Below the pieces are notes generated by a model, which saw only the letters and a program-made list of their open reading frames with translations, made no database searches and was not told where the DNA came from. Below are positions 23,519 through 32,724 of a stretch of 64,000 bases of DNA, one piece after another. Origin of the DNA: Paenibacillus_AB hodogayensis. Lineage in GTDB: Bacteria; Bacillota; Bacilli; Paenibacillales; NBRC-103111. The stretch lies in the NCBI RefSeq assembly GCF_039536325.1, contig NZ_BAAAYO010000014.1, positions 372,001-436,000 of the forward strand, given 5' to 3'. Both the position numbers and the translations under genes were made by a program. Each line of letters begins with the position of its first letter. The stretch's first letter is position 1.

Positions 23519-25849
23519 ATGAAATTATTCATAAAATTAGTTAGGGATATGAAACAATCGATCGGGCAATTTATAGCCTTTGTTTTGATTATCGCAGTAG
23601 GAGCTTTTTTCTATGCAGGACTGGTCACGTATAGCCATAATCTTAGTGCTTATACCAAGGTTTACTTTAAACAACATCAGTTAAGCGACTTAAATGTGTA
23701 TTACAGTCAAATCTCCAAACATGATGTGGCCGGTTTAAGCCAATTGGAAGGTATCCAGAAAATAGAAGGACGTTACTCCTTTGAAGCTACGCAAGCCTTT
23801 GCAGATTATAAAGCTTCCTTAAAAATCCATTCGATCCCGGCACAAAATGAGATCAATACGCCTACCCTGATTAAGGGGAGTCTCCCGTCCAAAAAAGATG
23901 AAATCTTAATAGACTCCCATTATGCAAAAGAACATCAGTATGATGTCGGCGATCAGATCCGGATAAGTACGAACGAAAGAAATTTGAAGTTTACGATTAG
24001 CGGCTTGGGTGAAAATGTGGAACATGCCAAAAAGAACGAAACGCAAGACCATAAAACCTACGGAATCGCTTATATTGCAGAAGAGGCCATCCCTGAAATC
24101 GTTAACGGTTTTTCCTATAACGAAGTCATGATTGATGCTAAAGAAGGTTACGATATTGACCAATTAGGGAAATCAATCGAAGTACAATCCAAGGAAAACC
24201 GACTTGCTTATGTAAACCAAGTAAGTAAAGAACGGACTTTCAATTATTCTCAAATCAATCAAACGATACATAATAATAATTTGATGAGCAAGGTTATCCC
24301 TTTAGTTCTCTTTTTCATTGAAGCGATTATCCTATTTCTTGCGATGTCGAGGAATATAGATTCTCAAAGAAATCAAGTAGGGATTATGAAAGCTTTGGGG
24401 GTAAAAAACAGAAGCATCATGCTTCATTACATGGGATACCCTTTGTTGGCAAGTCTAGTAGGCTCCCTTCTTGGTTGTGCCATTGCCGCCATAGTATTTA
24501 TTCCATTAGTAACCGAATCGAATGCAAGGGCCTACTCGCTGCCCGGCATCACATTCACCTTTTCTCTTTATTCGATTATTCCTCCCATCTTGTTCTCTAG
24601 CGCTTTCGGACTCCTATCTTGCTACTTGAGCGGCAGAGCCATTTTAAAAGAACGCGCTGCACAGGCTATGCGTCCCAAGCCTCCAAGGAAGATGAAAAAG
24701 CTGCTTATTGAAAAAGTTCCGGGTTTATGGAGTCATATTTCCTACAGCTACAAGCTCATTTTGAGAAATATCTTTTTAAATAAGCAAAAAGCGTTGGCGA
24801 GCTCGATTGGCGTCGCCGTAAGCACGGTTTTGCTGATAACTGCATTTGGCACACAAGCGGCCTTGCTTAAAGTCGTTAACCAAGTTGAAGATGTGTATAC
24901 CTATGATTTAAGAGTAGATTATAAAATTGGAACAGCTGCCGATACGTTACCATTACCCTCCGGTATTAAAAACAGTTATTTTTTATCCACTTTTCCTGTT
25001 GAATTCATCAAAGATGACGAGAAAGAAAATGCCACTTTAGTTGTTACAGAAAAAGAAAACAATCTTATCCATTTCTTTGACGAAAATGACCAAAAGATAT
25101 TCATGGAAAACAACGGTGTTCTGGTGCCGAAATCTTACGCCGACAAACATCACATTGTAGAAGGGGATGTAATCCAAATCAAGTTCATTGCGCCAGAGCT
25201 TGCAAATAAAACGGTAGCGATGAAAGTGCTACATATATCTTCCCAGTATTCGAATCCGTCGTTTTATGCGACACCCGCCTATGTAAAGAGCTTGGGCCTG
25301 GATTACAGTCCAACCTCGCTTTTGGTCGAAGCTAACAGCTCTACCGATCTTATGAACGTTCGCGGCTTCTTTGAACAAGATCAGCATGTAGACACCATTG
25401 CGGATAAAGACGATCTAAAGAAATCAGCTCAATATATGTTGAAGCAAAACAATTTCGTGTTTATTATGTTTATCGTCTGTGCCGTCATCCTTTCTTTTAG
25501 CGCCATCTATACGATATCTTCCATAAACATTTATGAAAGGAATCGCGAGCTTGCCACGCTTAAAGTATTGGGCTATCAAAAAAATAAAATAAACCGGCTT
25601 ATCTTTTTTGAAAACATCCTGCTCACCACCTTTGCGATCCTTGTAGCGCTGCCGATCAGTCGCTATATGTACGCCGTTATTATCAAAGCCCTGTCGAGCA
25701 CCCATCAACAAATCCCGGATCAATTGAATCTGTTTGTGATAGGGATATCCGTTATTCTCGCCTTCTTGCTCACCGCCCTCTCCAACCTGCTGCTTCGCAG
25801 AAAAGTAACCAAAATAAATATGATTGAATCGTTGAAAAGTGTAGAATAA
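23519..25849 (+). CDS. FtsX-like ABC permease with two FtsX domains
   Basis: A 776-residue permease. It has TM1 (about 17-37), a large extracytoplasmic domain of about 200 residues, three TM helices of the first FtsX domain (about 255-385), a cytoplasmic link, another TM near 430, a second extracytoplasmic domain, and a final FtsX domain (about 640-775; FVFIMFIVCAVILSFSAIYTISSINIYERNRELATLKVLGY). This is the single-chain ABC3 type, so one protein supplies both halves of the pore. The start is ATG 23519, 2 nt after the ATPase stop. Such pairs export or sense peptides and antibiotics in the envelope. The sequence does not show which. Confidence 0.92.
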   Translation: MKLFIKLVRDMKQSIGQFIAFVLIIAVGAFFYAGLVTYSHNLSAYTKVYFKQHQLSDLNVYYSQISKHDVAGLSQLEGIQKIEGRYSFEATQAFADYKASLKIHSIPAQNEINTPTLIKGSLPSKKDEILIDSHYAKEHQYDVGDQIRISTNERNLKFTISGLGENVEHAKKNETQDHKTYGIAYIAEEAIPEIVNGFSYNEVMIDAKEGYDIDQLGKSIEVQSKENRLAYVNQVSKERTFNYSQINQTIHNNNLMSKVIPLVLFFIEAIILFLAMSRNIDSQRNQVGIMKALGVKNRSIMLHYMGYPLLASLVGSLLGCAIAAIVFIPLVTESNARAYSLPGITFTFSLYSIIPPILFSSAFGLLSCYLSGRAILKERAAQAMRPKPPRKMKKLLIEKVPGLWSHISYSYKLILRNIFLNKQKALASSIGVAVSTVLLITAFGTQAALLKVVNQVEDVYTYDLRVDYKIGTAADTLPLPSGIKNSYFLSTFPVEFIKDDEKENATLVVTEKENNLIHFFDENDQKIFMENNGVLVPKSYADKHHIVEGDVIQIKFIAPELANKTVAMKVLHISSQYSNPSFYATPAYVKSLGLDYSPTSLLVEANSSTDLMNVRGFFEQDQHVDTIADKDDLKKSAQYMLKQNNFVFIMFIVCAVILSFSAIYTISSINIYERNRELATLKVLGYQKNKINRLIFFENILLTTFAILVALPISRYMYAVIIKALSSTHQQIPDQLNLFVIGISVILAFLLTALSNLLLRRKVTKINMIESLKSVE

Positions 25850-25899
25850 GAGGCTATGGTAAAATGATGATAACGACAAGAGAATCAGGGGACAGACTC

Positions 25900-26868
25900 A
25901 TGAACAATCCTACACGGGGTCCAACTTCGAAAAGCAGCGACAAGGAATCACTCGCTATAGAAACAGCTCGCTTGGCAAGCCTTATCCACGCCCAAGTTCC
26001 CTATGATGGAACGTATAGGCAATGTATTCCCGGACTGTCCGTCAGTCGCTATTCGCAAGTAAATGAAAACGATGTAAAATCATTCGACTCGCCCTCCATG
26101 TTAATCATTGCACAAGGTGCCAAGACACTGACAGTAGGGCAAGAAGTATATCAATTCCATCAAGCGCAAATACTTATGCTTCCTGTTGCCCTTCCTATTG
26201 CTTTGAAGGTGACTCAAGCAAGCAAGTTCGAGCCTTATCTAAGCGTGAAATTGGTTCTTGACCCGCAAAAAATTGCTGAATTGGCCCTCAGGGTATATCC
26301 GAAGGGCGTGCCAGCCGTAAAGAAATGGAGCGCAGGTTATGTTCTAGACGCCGACACAGAAATGATTAGCGCTGCAACACGACTGGTGAAATGCTTGGCC
26401 AATACCAGCGATGCCGAATTGCTGGGCCCCCTTGCGATGGATGAGGTTTTAATACGCATCCTCCGCAGCCCGATTGGATCCCGGATCGCCGAGCTTGGTT
26501 TTGCAGGCTCGGAAGCTCATCGAGTGACGAGAGCGATTACCTGGCTTCGTAATCATTACCCCTATCCCATGAAAGTTGCAGACTTGGCTGATATGGTACA
26601 CATGAGCGAATCCACTTTTCGAGTGCATTTCAAATCCATTACTTCAATGAGTCCCTTACAATACCAAAAAGCGCTTCGCCTGCATGAAGCAAGACGGTTA
26701 ATGCTCTCCGAATCCATGGATGCGACAACGGCATGCTATCAAGTGGGTTATGTGAGTCCTTCTCAATTTAGTCGAGACTACAGCCGTTTTTTTGGAAGTC
26801 CGCCAAGGAGAGACGTTGTAGGGGTACGTCAGCAAGTCACGAATGGTTTAGACCTTCCGCTGGAATAG
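25900..26868 (+). CDS. AraC-family regulator with AraC_N cupin domain
   Basis: The N-terminal cupin-like AraC_N domain (about 25-190) includes PSMLIIAQGAKTLTVGQEVYQFHQAQILMLPVALP. The C-terminal double helix-turn-helix (about 215-315) includes MKVADLADMVHMSESTFRVHFKSITSMSPLQYQKALRL and ATTACYQVGYVSPSQFSRDYSRFFG. The start is taken as ATG 25900 after GGGGA; an ATG at 25864 would add 12 residues. It follows the exporter genes by 50 bp in the same direction. It may be in the same unit, or regulate something elsewhere, since this subfamily often controls an adjacent oxidoreductase that is absent here. Confidence 0.9.
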   Translation: MNNPTRGPTSKSSDKESLAIETARLASLIHAQVPYDGTYRQCIPGLSVSRYSQVNENDVKSFDSPSMLIIAQGAKTLTVGQEVYQFHQAQILMLPVALPIALKVTQASKFEPYLSVKLVLDPQKIAELALRVYPKGVPAVKKWSAGYVLDADTEMISAATRLVKCLANTSDAELLGPLAMDEVLIRILRSPIGSRIAELGFAGSEAHRVTRAITWLRNHYPYPMKVADLADMVHMSESTFRVHFKSITSMSPLQYQKALRLHEARRLMLSESMDATTACYQVGYVSPSQFSRDYSRFFGSPPRRDVVGVRQQVTNGLDLPLE

Positions 26869-26883
26869 GCAATCTTATATAGA

Positions 26884-28341
26884 TTACCGCAGCTTACCCG
26901 TATGCGCGTCGACATAAGAATCGGTGTTGATCCGGTACACGAGCACCGGCTTATCGGAAACCTGGCCGTCCACGGTCGGATATACGTACTTGAGCTCGTA
27001 CGGATTGTGCTTGACATATTCGGCAGCGGCCGGCTTGGCCCCCACAAATCCTTGCGGCTCCTTCAACGAAAGCGGCGATTCCGTATGGTTATAAGCAAAG
27101 TAACTTACGACAGCTCCGCTTTGCTTATCGATCCCCACCTTGTAATACTGATCCAGTACGGGGATTCCATGATGCACGGGGTGAAATTGGAACGAATATT
27201 CCGTGCTGCCAAGCGGAGGAGCCTGCGTTCGTATAACTTGAACTTCGTTCACGCTTGAATTAAGAAACGTTTGTACGAACTGCGCGGCTTTCTCTTGCGC
27301 TTTTTCCTCGGAATATGCGGCTTGCAAAGCGGATGAGTCGTAATAACCCTTGAAAAGGGAATAAGAAACCAACTGACCGTCTTTCGTTTGGACAATAACG
27401 TTGCTGCCGTCGCTTGCTACGACCGAATAAAACATATCTCCGCCACTCTCCGACCCTGCTTCGAGTGTCAGCTCTATCCCGAAATGTTCGGCAACCCGCT
27501 TCGACACGTCTTCCGGCGTATTCGCCGACAAGCTCTTGCCTCCGGCCGTGACGGGAATCGGCGGAGACGTATACGATTCAACCAGTTCCTTGCCTGTCGC
27601 AGCGTCGATGATGCCGGAGAACATCGGCGCATAATTCAGCTTCCCGTCTGACGCGAAGCCTAATTTCATATAGTCCGCCAGCGCTTTCTCCACTTGAGCC
27701 TTCGGCAACGCTCCCGAAGGGTCCGGGAATTGCTCTTTGTCCGCATATTTTCCGCGGGCATGCCCGGCCTCCTGGATTCTTGCAATCGCTCCGTCCGCCG
27801 TTACGGTCACCAAGTAACCGTCTCCCTCGACCTTCAAGCCGTTAACGACGCGCGAGAATTGGACCGCTTTTTGGCCGAGTACATTGGTTCCGATTTTATC
27901 CTCCATCTCATATTCGCCGGCATCTTCGCTTCCCAGCCACTTCTTCATAAACGCGTCCGCCTTCTCCTTCATCAAGGCGTCGGGCACGCTGTCGCCTACG
28001 GCCGTATTGTTTACAAACGAACGAAGCCGGCCTTTCTCGTCGATGAATGCGAAATCAAACATGCGTATCGATAGACGCGAGAAGTCGTCGTCAAACGTAA
28101 TAGCGAAGCTTGCCCCCGCTGTGTATTGCTCGACGCGCTGCTGTTTGGACGCAAGGTGCGGGAACAGCGTAAGCAGCTTGTCAAGCGACTGCTTGGCCGC
28201 ATCGGTCAACGTCACTGCTTGCTGTACGTTTGCTGCCTCCGGACTTGCCGCGGACGCGCGCTGAACTAACCCAACCGAGGTTACGGACAGAACGGCTGCC
28301 AGTACGGTTGCGGTAACAATCATTTTATTCCCTTTTTTCAT
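26884..28341 (-). CDS. Secreted YcdB/YcdC-repeat protein
   Basis: The 485-residue protein has a signal peptide (positive MKKGNK, hydrophobic core to about 24, cleavage near ASA-AS). The mature part contains two YcdB/YcdC-type, PepSY-like repeats, with motifs such as GLKVEGDGYLVTVTADGAIARI, HGIPVLDQYYKVGIDKQSGAVVSY and a C-terminal PVLVYRINTDSYVDAHTGKLR. Its job is unknown; PepSY-like domains often bind or inhibit proteases outside the cell. It is the last gene after an ECF sigma factor, anti-sigma factor and lipoprotein, all on the minus strand with gaps of at most about 50 bp, so it may be an output of that system. Confidence 0.85.
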   Translation of the reverse strand: MKKGNKMIVTATVLAAVLSVTSVGLVQRASAASPEAANVQQAVTLTDAAKQSLDKLLTLFPHLASKQQRVEQYTAGASFAITFDDDFSRLSIRMFDFAFIDEKGRLRSFVNNTAVGDSVPDALMKEKADAFMKKWLGSEDAGEYEMEDKIGTNVLGQKAVQFSRVVNGLKVEGDGYLVTVTADGAIARIQEAGHARGKYADKEQFPDPSGALPKAQVEKALADYMKLGFASDGKLNYAPMFSGIIDAATGKELVESYTSPPIPVTAGGKSLSANTPEDVSKRVAEHFGIELTLEAGSESGGDMFYSVVASDGSNVIVQTKDGQLVSYSLFKGYYDSSALQAAYSEEKAQEKAAQFVQTFLNSSVNEVQVIRTQAPPLGSTEYSFQFHPVHHGIPVLDQYYKVGIDKQSGAVVSYFAYNHTESPLSLKEPQGFVGAKPAAAEYVKHNPYELKYVYPTVDGQVSDKPVLVYRINTDSYVDAHTGKLR

Positions 28342-28384
28342 AGTAGTCTCTTCATCCTCCCGGCATGTTTATAACATGCTATGG

Positions 28385-29737
28385 TCAATTGGTCTTGTCC
28401 TTCTCGGCCGCAATGGACTGATCCAGGATCACTTGCCCTTGCCGTTGAATGTTCTTAAGCGCCTCATCAATCGACTTGCGTCCGTCATAGGCGTCCTGCA
28501 GCTCCTTCTTGGCTAACGCCTCGTAAGGCATATAAAAGCTTTGCGGTATTTTCCCGCCCCCCTTCGGCGCGTCAGGGTCCGGTCTCAATGCATAGAAAGC
28601 TTCCAAGCTGTGTCCTTCCATGTCTTTCAAGTACGCGGTTCTGGACGGCATCACTCCGTGCCTCCACGCTTTGGATATCGCACTCACATAGGAGTCGCCG
28701 TTGAAGTAGCTTACGAATTTCCAGGCGTCCTCCACATTCTCGGCATTTGCCGAAATTGCAGTAATGCTGCTGATCCAGATATTGTTTCCGACATCCGGCT
28801 TTTTCGGGTCGACAGGCACCGTAACGATATCCCATACCGGCATCTGCTCCTTCAGAACGTCCTGGGCTCTCTTCAATTCTTTGAGAAAATCGCTATGGCC
28901 AAGCGCCATCGCCGTTTTCCCGCCGATGAAAGGATGCTGCTTCAGCACAGCGCCAGCATCCATACCCGATGGGTACGAAACCTCTCCCGAGAACAACGCC
29001 CCCGATTTCATCGCGCCGAAGGCGAGCTGGTACACTTTTTTCCATTCGCTCGTATCCATGATCATTTTCATCGTATCCTGATCGACCGAAGCGAGGCCCA
29101 TATTTCTCCCTATCTCCAGACCCGTGTAGTACGGATGAACATCGTATAATCCAAGCATGATTCCGGCCGTCCGATCTTTCGAATCGCCTTTGCCGGTGGA
29201 AAAACGCTGGGCAAGCTGCATCGTCTCCTCCCAGCTCATTCGATCTTTCGGATAAGGAATACCCGCTTTGTCAAACAACGTTTTGTTGTAGTAGAGCGCC
29301 TGACTGCTGAAATGCGGTGCAAGCCCGTACAATTTACCTCCGCCCATCGCTTTGACCGTAGACAAAACGGCCGGTACAATGCCTTCCACATTAAACTTGT
29401 CCCTCTTGATGAGCGGCTCGAGATCGTACAGCAGCCCGTCCTGGGCATATCGTTCAAAAACATGGCTTTGCTCCAAAATAAGCACGTCCGGCTTCTTTTG
29501 CTTGATGTACGCATCCATGTCCTTCGGGGAAACTCCTGTCGTAGGCACGACCTCCACCTCCATGCTCGGATGCTGGGCGGCGAACAGAGTACCGAAATTC
29601 TCGTAGTAGGCCTCTTCGTTGTAATACAATACTTTAAGCGTTGTCTTTTTTTTCGTTTCCGGGCTTCCGGTCGCTTCGCATCCAACCGCGCCAAGGGCGA
29701 ACATTATCGTGACCATCAACAATATGAAACGCTGCAT
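28385..29737 (-). CDS. Extracellular solute-binding lipoprotein (family 1), without permease genes
   Basis: A lipoprotein signal peptide with cysteine at about residue 20 (ALGAVGC) is followed by a 430-residue sugar-type binding protein: LKVLYYNEEAYYENFGTLFAAQHPSMEVEVVPTTG, KPDVLILEQSH, LYGLAPHFSSQALYYNKTLFDKAGIPYPKDRMSWEE. Such proteins normally deliver carbohydrates to two permeases, but none is nearby. Its place in an ECF sigma/anti-sigma operon suggests a sensory or envelope role, or use of permeases elsewhere. ATG 29737 has only a distant GGAG, so the start is slightly uncertain. Confidence 0.85.
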   Translation of the reverse strand: MQRFILLMVTIMFALGAVGCEATGSPETKKKTTLKVLYYNEEAYYENFGTLFAAQHPSMEVEVVPTTGVSPKDMDAYIKQKKPDVLILEQSHVFERYAQDGLLYDLEPLIKRDKFNVEGIVPAVLSTVKAMGGGKLYGLAPHFSSQALYYNKTLFDKAGIPYPKDRMSWEETMQLAQRFSTGKGDSKDRTAGIMLGLYDVHPYYTGLEIGRNMGLASVDQDTMKMIMDTSEWKKVYQLAFGAMKSGALFSGEVSYPSGMDAGAVLKQHPFIGGKTAMALGHSDFLKELKRAQDVLKEQMPVWDIVTVPVDPKKPDVGNNIWISSITAISANAENVEDAWKFVSYFNGDSYVSAISKAWRHGVMPSRTAYLKDMEGHSLEAFYALRPDPDAPKGGGKIPQSFYMPYEALAKKELQDAYDGRKSIDEALKNIQRQGQVILDQSIAAEKDKTN

Positions 29738-29788
29738 GTCCGATCATAGACTCCAATCTGTCGGGGATTTATTACCATTTGGCTCTAC

Positions 29789-30574
29789 CTACAGCTTCAG
29801 CTTTTGACCGATATAAGCTTCGGCCAGCTTCACCAGCTCTTTCTTGGAGACTTTGCCGTCCAAGCTTAAGTGAATCATCGTGCTCTCGTCGAACTTGATC
29901 TGCAAATCAAGAGTTGCCGTGTTGTTATATTCCCAATACACGCTCATGATCTGCTCGTTCACTTTGACGACCTCCCATTGTTCGGGATAAAAATACTCGA
30001 TTCTTCCTTCTACCGGCTCGCGTTTGGAGGCATTTTGTCTGACGACAATTTGCTCTTTTCCTTGCCCGAATACATCGTAAAAACCATTGACATGGACGTC
30101 ATCCTTCTCCCACTGCTTGCCGGGAATCATCACCACTCCAAAAGTCCGGACAGGCTTCTTATCCGTATGAACCGGTCGCATAAGAGGTACGGGCGATTCC
30201 TTTTGCGCTTCTTCCAGCGTGATCTCTTTCCATACCTCAGGGCTTTTTTGCAGCTCATGATCGATAAGCTGCAGAAAGGTCATATGATCATGCCACGTTT
30301 TGCCCGGCTTAGGCTCATACTTGAATGTTTTGATTTCCATGCCGTTCCATTCAAACAATAGCGTTGCCGCACCGCTCACCGAAACGGCGGTGAGGAGGAA
30401 CAGCGCCATGATCACAACGGACGCCCGAAGGCGAAACGAGGAACGAATCGGCTTCTTCCGGGCTTGCTCGTATCCGCGAATCCTTTGCATCACGTTGGGG
30501 GCGACGTCGATCTCCTCCACTTGAGCTTTCTTGATGGCGCGAACGAGCTTATCGTAATTCGAATCGTTGTTCAT
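29789..30574 (-). CDS. Probable membrane anti-sigma factor
   Basis: A cytoplasmic N-terminal region of about 45 residues (DKLVRAIKKAQVEEIDVAPNVMQRIRGYEQARKK) is followed by one membrane helix (about 48-70) and a 190-residue outside domain ending in a DUF4367-like part (VEGRIEYFYPEQWEVVKVNEQIMSVYWEYNNTATLDLQIKF). It overlaps the ECF sigma gene by 26 bp, the usual sign of a cognate anti-sigma factor that holds the sigma factor at the membrane until a signal arrives. No zinc-binding HxxxCxxC motif is seen, so it is not a ZAS type. GGAGG lies nine bases before ATG 30574. Confidence 0.75.
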   Translation of the reverse strand: MNNDSNYDKLVRAIKKAQVEEIDVAPNVMQRIRGYEQARKKPIRSSFRLRASVVIMALFLLTAVSVSGAATLLFEWNGMEIKTFKYEPKPGKTWHDHMTFLQLIDHELQKSPEVWKEITLEEAQKESPVPLMRPVHTDKKPVRTFGVVMIPGKQWEKDDVHVNGFYDVFGQGKEQIVVRQNASKREPVEGRIEYFYPEQWEVVKVNEQIMSVYWEYNNTATLDLQIKFDESTMIHLSLDGKVSKKELVKLAEAYIGQKLKL

Positions 30575-31112
30575 GACCTGTAACCTCCTCCCTTTGCGAC
30601 TTTTTTCTTCTTAGCTTCGCCTTCAGCCGCTCGAACCGTTTGCGAACCGTCGGAGCGCTTTCCTCCATCATTTGCGCGATCTCTTCAAATGAGTAATCCT
30701 CGACCACTCTTAGAAATAGCAGTTTTTTCTCCGGCACGGACAAGCCATGAAACCAGTAGGCCAGCTCCGTCCCCATTTTCTCCGCATATACCTGCTCCGC
30801 GCTTCCAGCTTGTTCGGTCGGGCGAAACAACGGAAGCAGATGAAACCATCTCCGTCTTCGCTTCAGCAGATTGCGACAATGATTTTCCGCGATCTTATGC
30901 AGCCAGGCCGAAAACGACTGGGCCGGATCGAACTTGTCCAAATGCTCGTACGCTTTGAAAAATATATCCTGAGCCGCATCTTCCGCCTCCTGCCGGTCTC
31001 CAAGCAAAAACAGACAAAATCGGTATATCGGCTGCTCGTACTTCCGGATAATCGGTTCGAAGCAATCGACGTCTCCTTGCCGAACCTTTTGAACAAGGGC
31101 GCTGATCTCCAC
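30549..31112 (-). CDS. ECF RNA polymerase sigma factor
   Basis: The 187-residue protein has sigma region 2 (DCFEPIIRKYEQPIYRFCLFLLGDRQEAEDAAQDIFFKAYEHLDKF) and region 4 (LSVPEKKLLFLRVVEDYSFEEIAQMMEESAPTVRKRFERLKAKLRR). It directs transcription of an extracytoplasmic stress or signal regulon and is probably bound by the membrane protein encoded next. The start is GTG 31112 after GGGAGG. ECF loci usually activate themselves, but I did not find a convincing -35 AAC-type motif in the 230 bp upstream. Confidence 0.93.
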   Translation of the reverse strand: MEISALVQKVRQGDVDCFEPIIRKYEQPIYRFCLFLLGDRQEAEDAAQDIFFKAYEHLDKFDPAQSFSAWLHKIAENHCRNLLKRRRRWFHLLPLFRPTEQAGSAEQVYAEKMGTELAYWFHGLSVPEKKLLFLRVVEDYSFEEIAQMMEESAPTVRKRFERLKAKLRRKKSQREEVTGHEQRFELR

Positions 31113-31283
31113 AAATACCTCCCTCTCTTTTCAACCCTATTACGTATACAATCGGGAGCCCCGCTATGTGACATCTATTCAAAAATAATTTTATATGCAA
31201 ACTGCGAACTGGGGAACTGGTCCTACTCCCTACACAATACCAGACAAGTCCATTCCAAGCTTTAGATCGATACATATAATCAT

Positions 31284-31312
31284 GCATAAAAAAACGTCCC
31301 GCTAGGGACGCT
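31284..31312 (-). terminator. Terminator of the small membrane protein gene
   Basis: A GC-rich stem CGTCCC/GGGACG with a GCTA loop is followed on the minus strand by seven Ts. It lies 30 bp after the stop codon at 31343. Confidence 0.85.
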
Positions 31313-31342
31313 TCATTTTATTTTATATAATGAAACCCGATT

Positions 31343-31552
31343 TCAGCTTTTATTATTATCCTTTTGTTTCTTTAGCAACTCCTTGCTATTTGGTGAAAAT
31401 ACTAGTCCAAGAATATAGCAACCTATAGATAAAGCCGGAATCAAATAAGCATCTTTAGGATTAAGTCCTCCCCTAATGAAAAAGTCGTCCAAATAAAAGT
31501 TGGAAATGATAAATACGATAGCAAGCCCTATTAATGGAAGACTTTTCTTCAT
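31343..31552 (-). CDS. Small two-helix membrane protein
   Basis: A 69-residue protein with two hydrophobic segments (about 4-23 and 37-55) and a lysine/asparagine-rich C-terminal tail (KELLKKQKDNNKS). The start is ATG 31552, nine bases after GGAG, three residues inside the longest frame. It begins 13 bp after the HEAT-repeat gene and ends at a strong terminator, so the two are probably cotranscribed. I do not recognise the family. Confidence 0.65.
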   Translation of the reverse strand: MKKSLPLIGLAIVFIISNFYLDDFFIRGGLNPKDAYLIPALSIGCYILGLVFSPNSKELLKKQKDNNKS

Positions 31553-31565
31553 AGGTAACAACTCC

Positions 31566-32528
31566 TCACCTTTTAGGCGACTGAGAGACCAAGTCGGCCA
31601 ACCATTTCGCCTCGTGTTCGAACAGCTTATCCGCTTTCGAGGTACGCAGTGCGTGCAGCAATTTGGTGACGTCTTCTCTATTCGACACTACTTTCCAAAG
31701 AAACGATATGCCGTGCATCAGTTCGCTCATTGGAAGCTGCCCGCCCCCTTTACGCTGCCGCGATACAATCGTTTTGACCCGGCGCAAGACGGTTTCCGTT
31801 TCCGAAGCGCCTCCCCATTGGTCGAGAGCTTCCATCGCGCTCCATTTCACATCGGGCGATCTGTCGTTTTCGAGCGCCGCTACAAATAAAGGCACGTGAG
31901 CCCCTTCCCCGAACTCGGCGGCAAAGCGGATCGCGAGACTGCGAATTTCGCCGCTGGGCGATTCGACGAGCGCAAGCACGCCGGGCAGCGCCTCTCCCAG
32001 ACGGAGCTCCTTCAATGCCCACAGCGTATAGATGACGTCGTACTCGTCGTTCGAACGACGGATGATTTCAATCAAACGATCCTTTACTTCCTCCGGGCGG
32101 CAGCGGGCCAGCACCCGAAGCGCTTCTCTGCGGAGCGAACCGTCGTGTGACTCGGACAACGCGAGGAACGGTTCGGCGTCCGGCACTTCTGGCACCCGCG
32201 CGAACGACCACATCATCCTCGACTTCGTTTGCATCTTCGTTGTTTTCGCGAACTCGTCCAGCATCAGGCGGACGGCCCGGGCATCCCCCGTATTTTTCGC
32301 CAGATGGCTCCATAGGAAGCAGACGTTCGCCCTTGTTTCATCGTCCCCCGCTTCCTCCAACACTTGCGCGGACGCATCGATCAGGGCCGGATCGTCCAGC
32401 CGTTCCGCTTCACGCAGCGCCTTCCAAGACATCTGATCTTGCGAATTTCGAACTTCCCTCCCTTGCTCGTCCGTCTTGATCGTCATCCGGTGCAGCAGAT
32501 CACGAACGTATGGTATGCCTTGACTCAT
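31566..32528 (-). CDS. HEAT-repeat protein
   Basis: The 320 residues are almost wholly made of HEAT-like helical repeats, for example DGSLRREALRVLARCRPEEVKDRLIEII, DVIYTLWALKELRLGEALPGVLALV, SGEIRSLAIRFAAEFGEGAHVPLFVAAL and SPDVKWSAMEALDQWGG. No catalytic domain or signal peptide is visible, so it probably acts as a cytoplasmic protein-binding scaffold. An AGGGG site precedes ATG 32528. It is followed by a small membrane protein gene. The function is unknown. Confidence 0.8.
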   Translation of the reverse strand: MSQGIPYVRDLLHRMTIKTDEQGREVRNSQDQMSWKALREAERLDDPALIDASAQVLEEAGDDETRANVCFLWSHLAKNTGDARAVRLMLDEFAKTTKMQTKSRMMWSFARVPEVPDAEPFLALSESHDGSLRREALRVLARCRPEEVKDRLIEIIRRSNDEYDVIYTLWALKELRLGEALPGVLALVESPSGEIRSLAIRFAAEFGEGAHVPLFVAALENDRSPDVKWSAMEALDQWGGASETETVLRRVKTIVSRQRKGGGQLPMSELMHGISFLWKVVSNREDVTKLLHALRTSKADKLFEHEAKWLADLVSQSPKR

Positions 32529-32724
32529 AAGCAGCCCCTCTCCGTTCTTGGTTCCGTTATGTGAGATTATGGATACTTATTTCCATCATAACCGAAAACG
32601 AGGATCAACGCCCGATCGGGAAAACTTACGCAAAAACACCTCCAAGATTGCCTCCCTATCCTGCGATAGGGTTGCTTTACCTGAAGGTGATTGGTATTGT
32701 CTTACGATATGGGATTCATTATTG

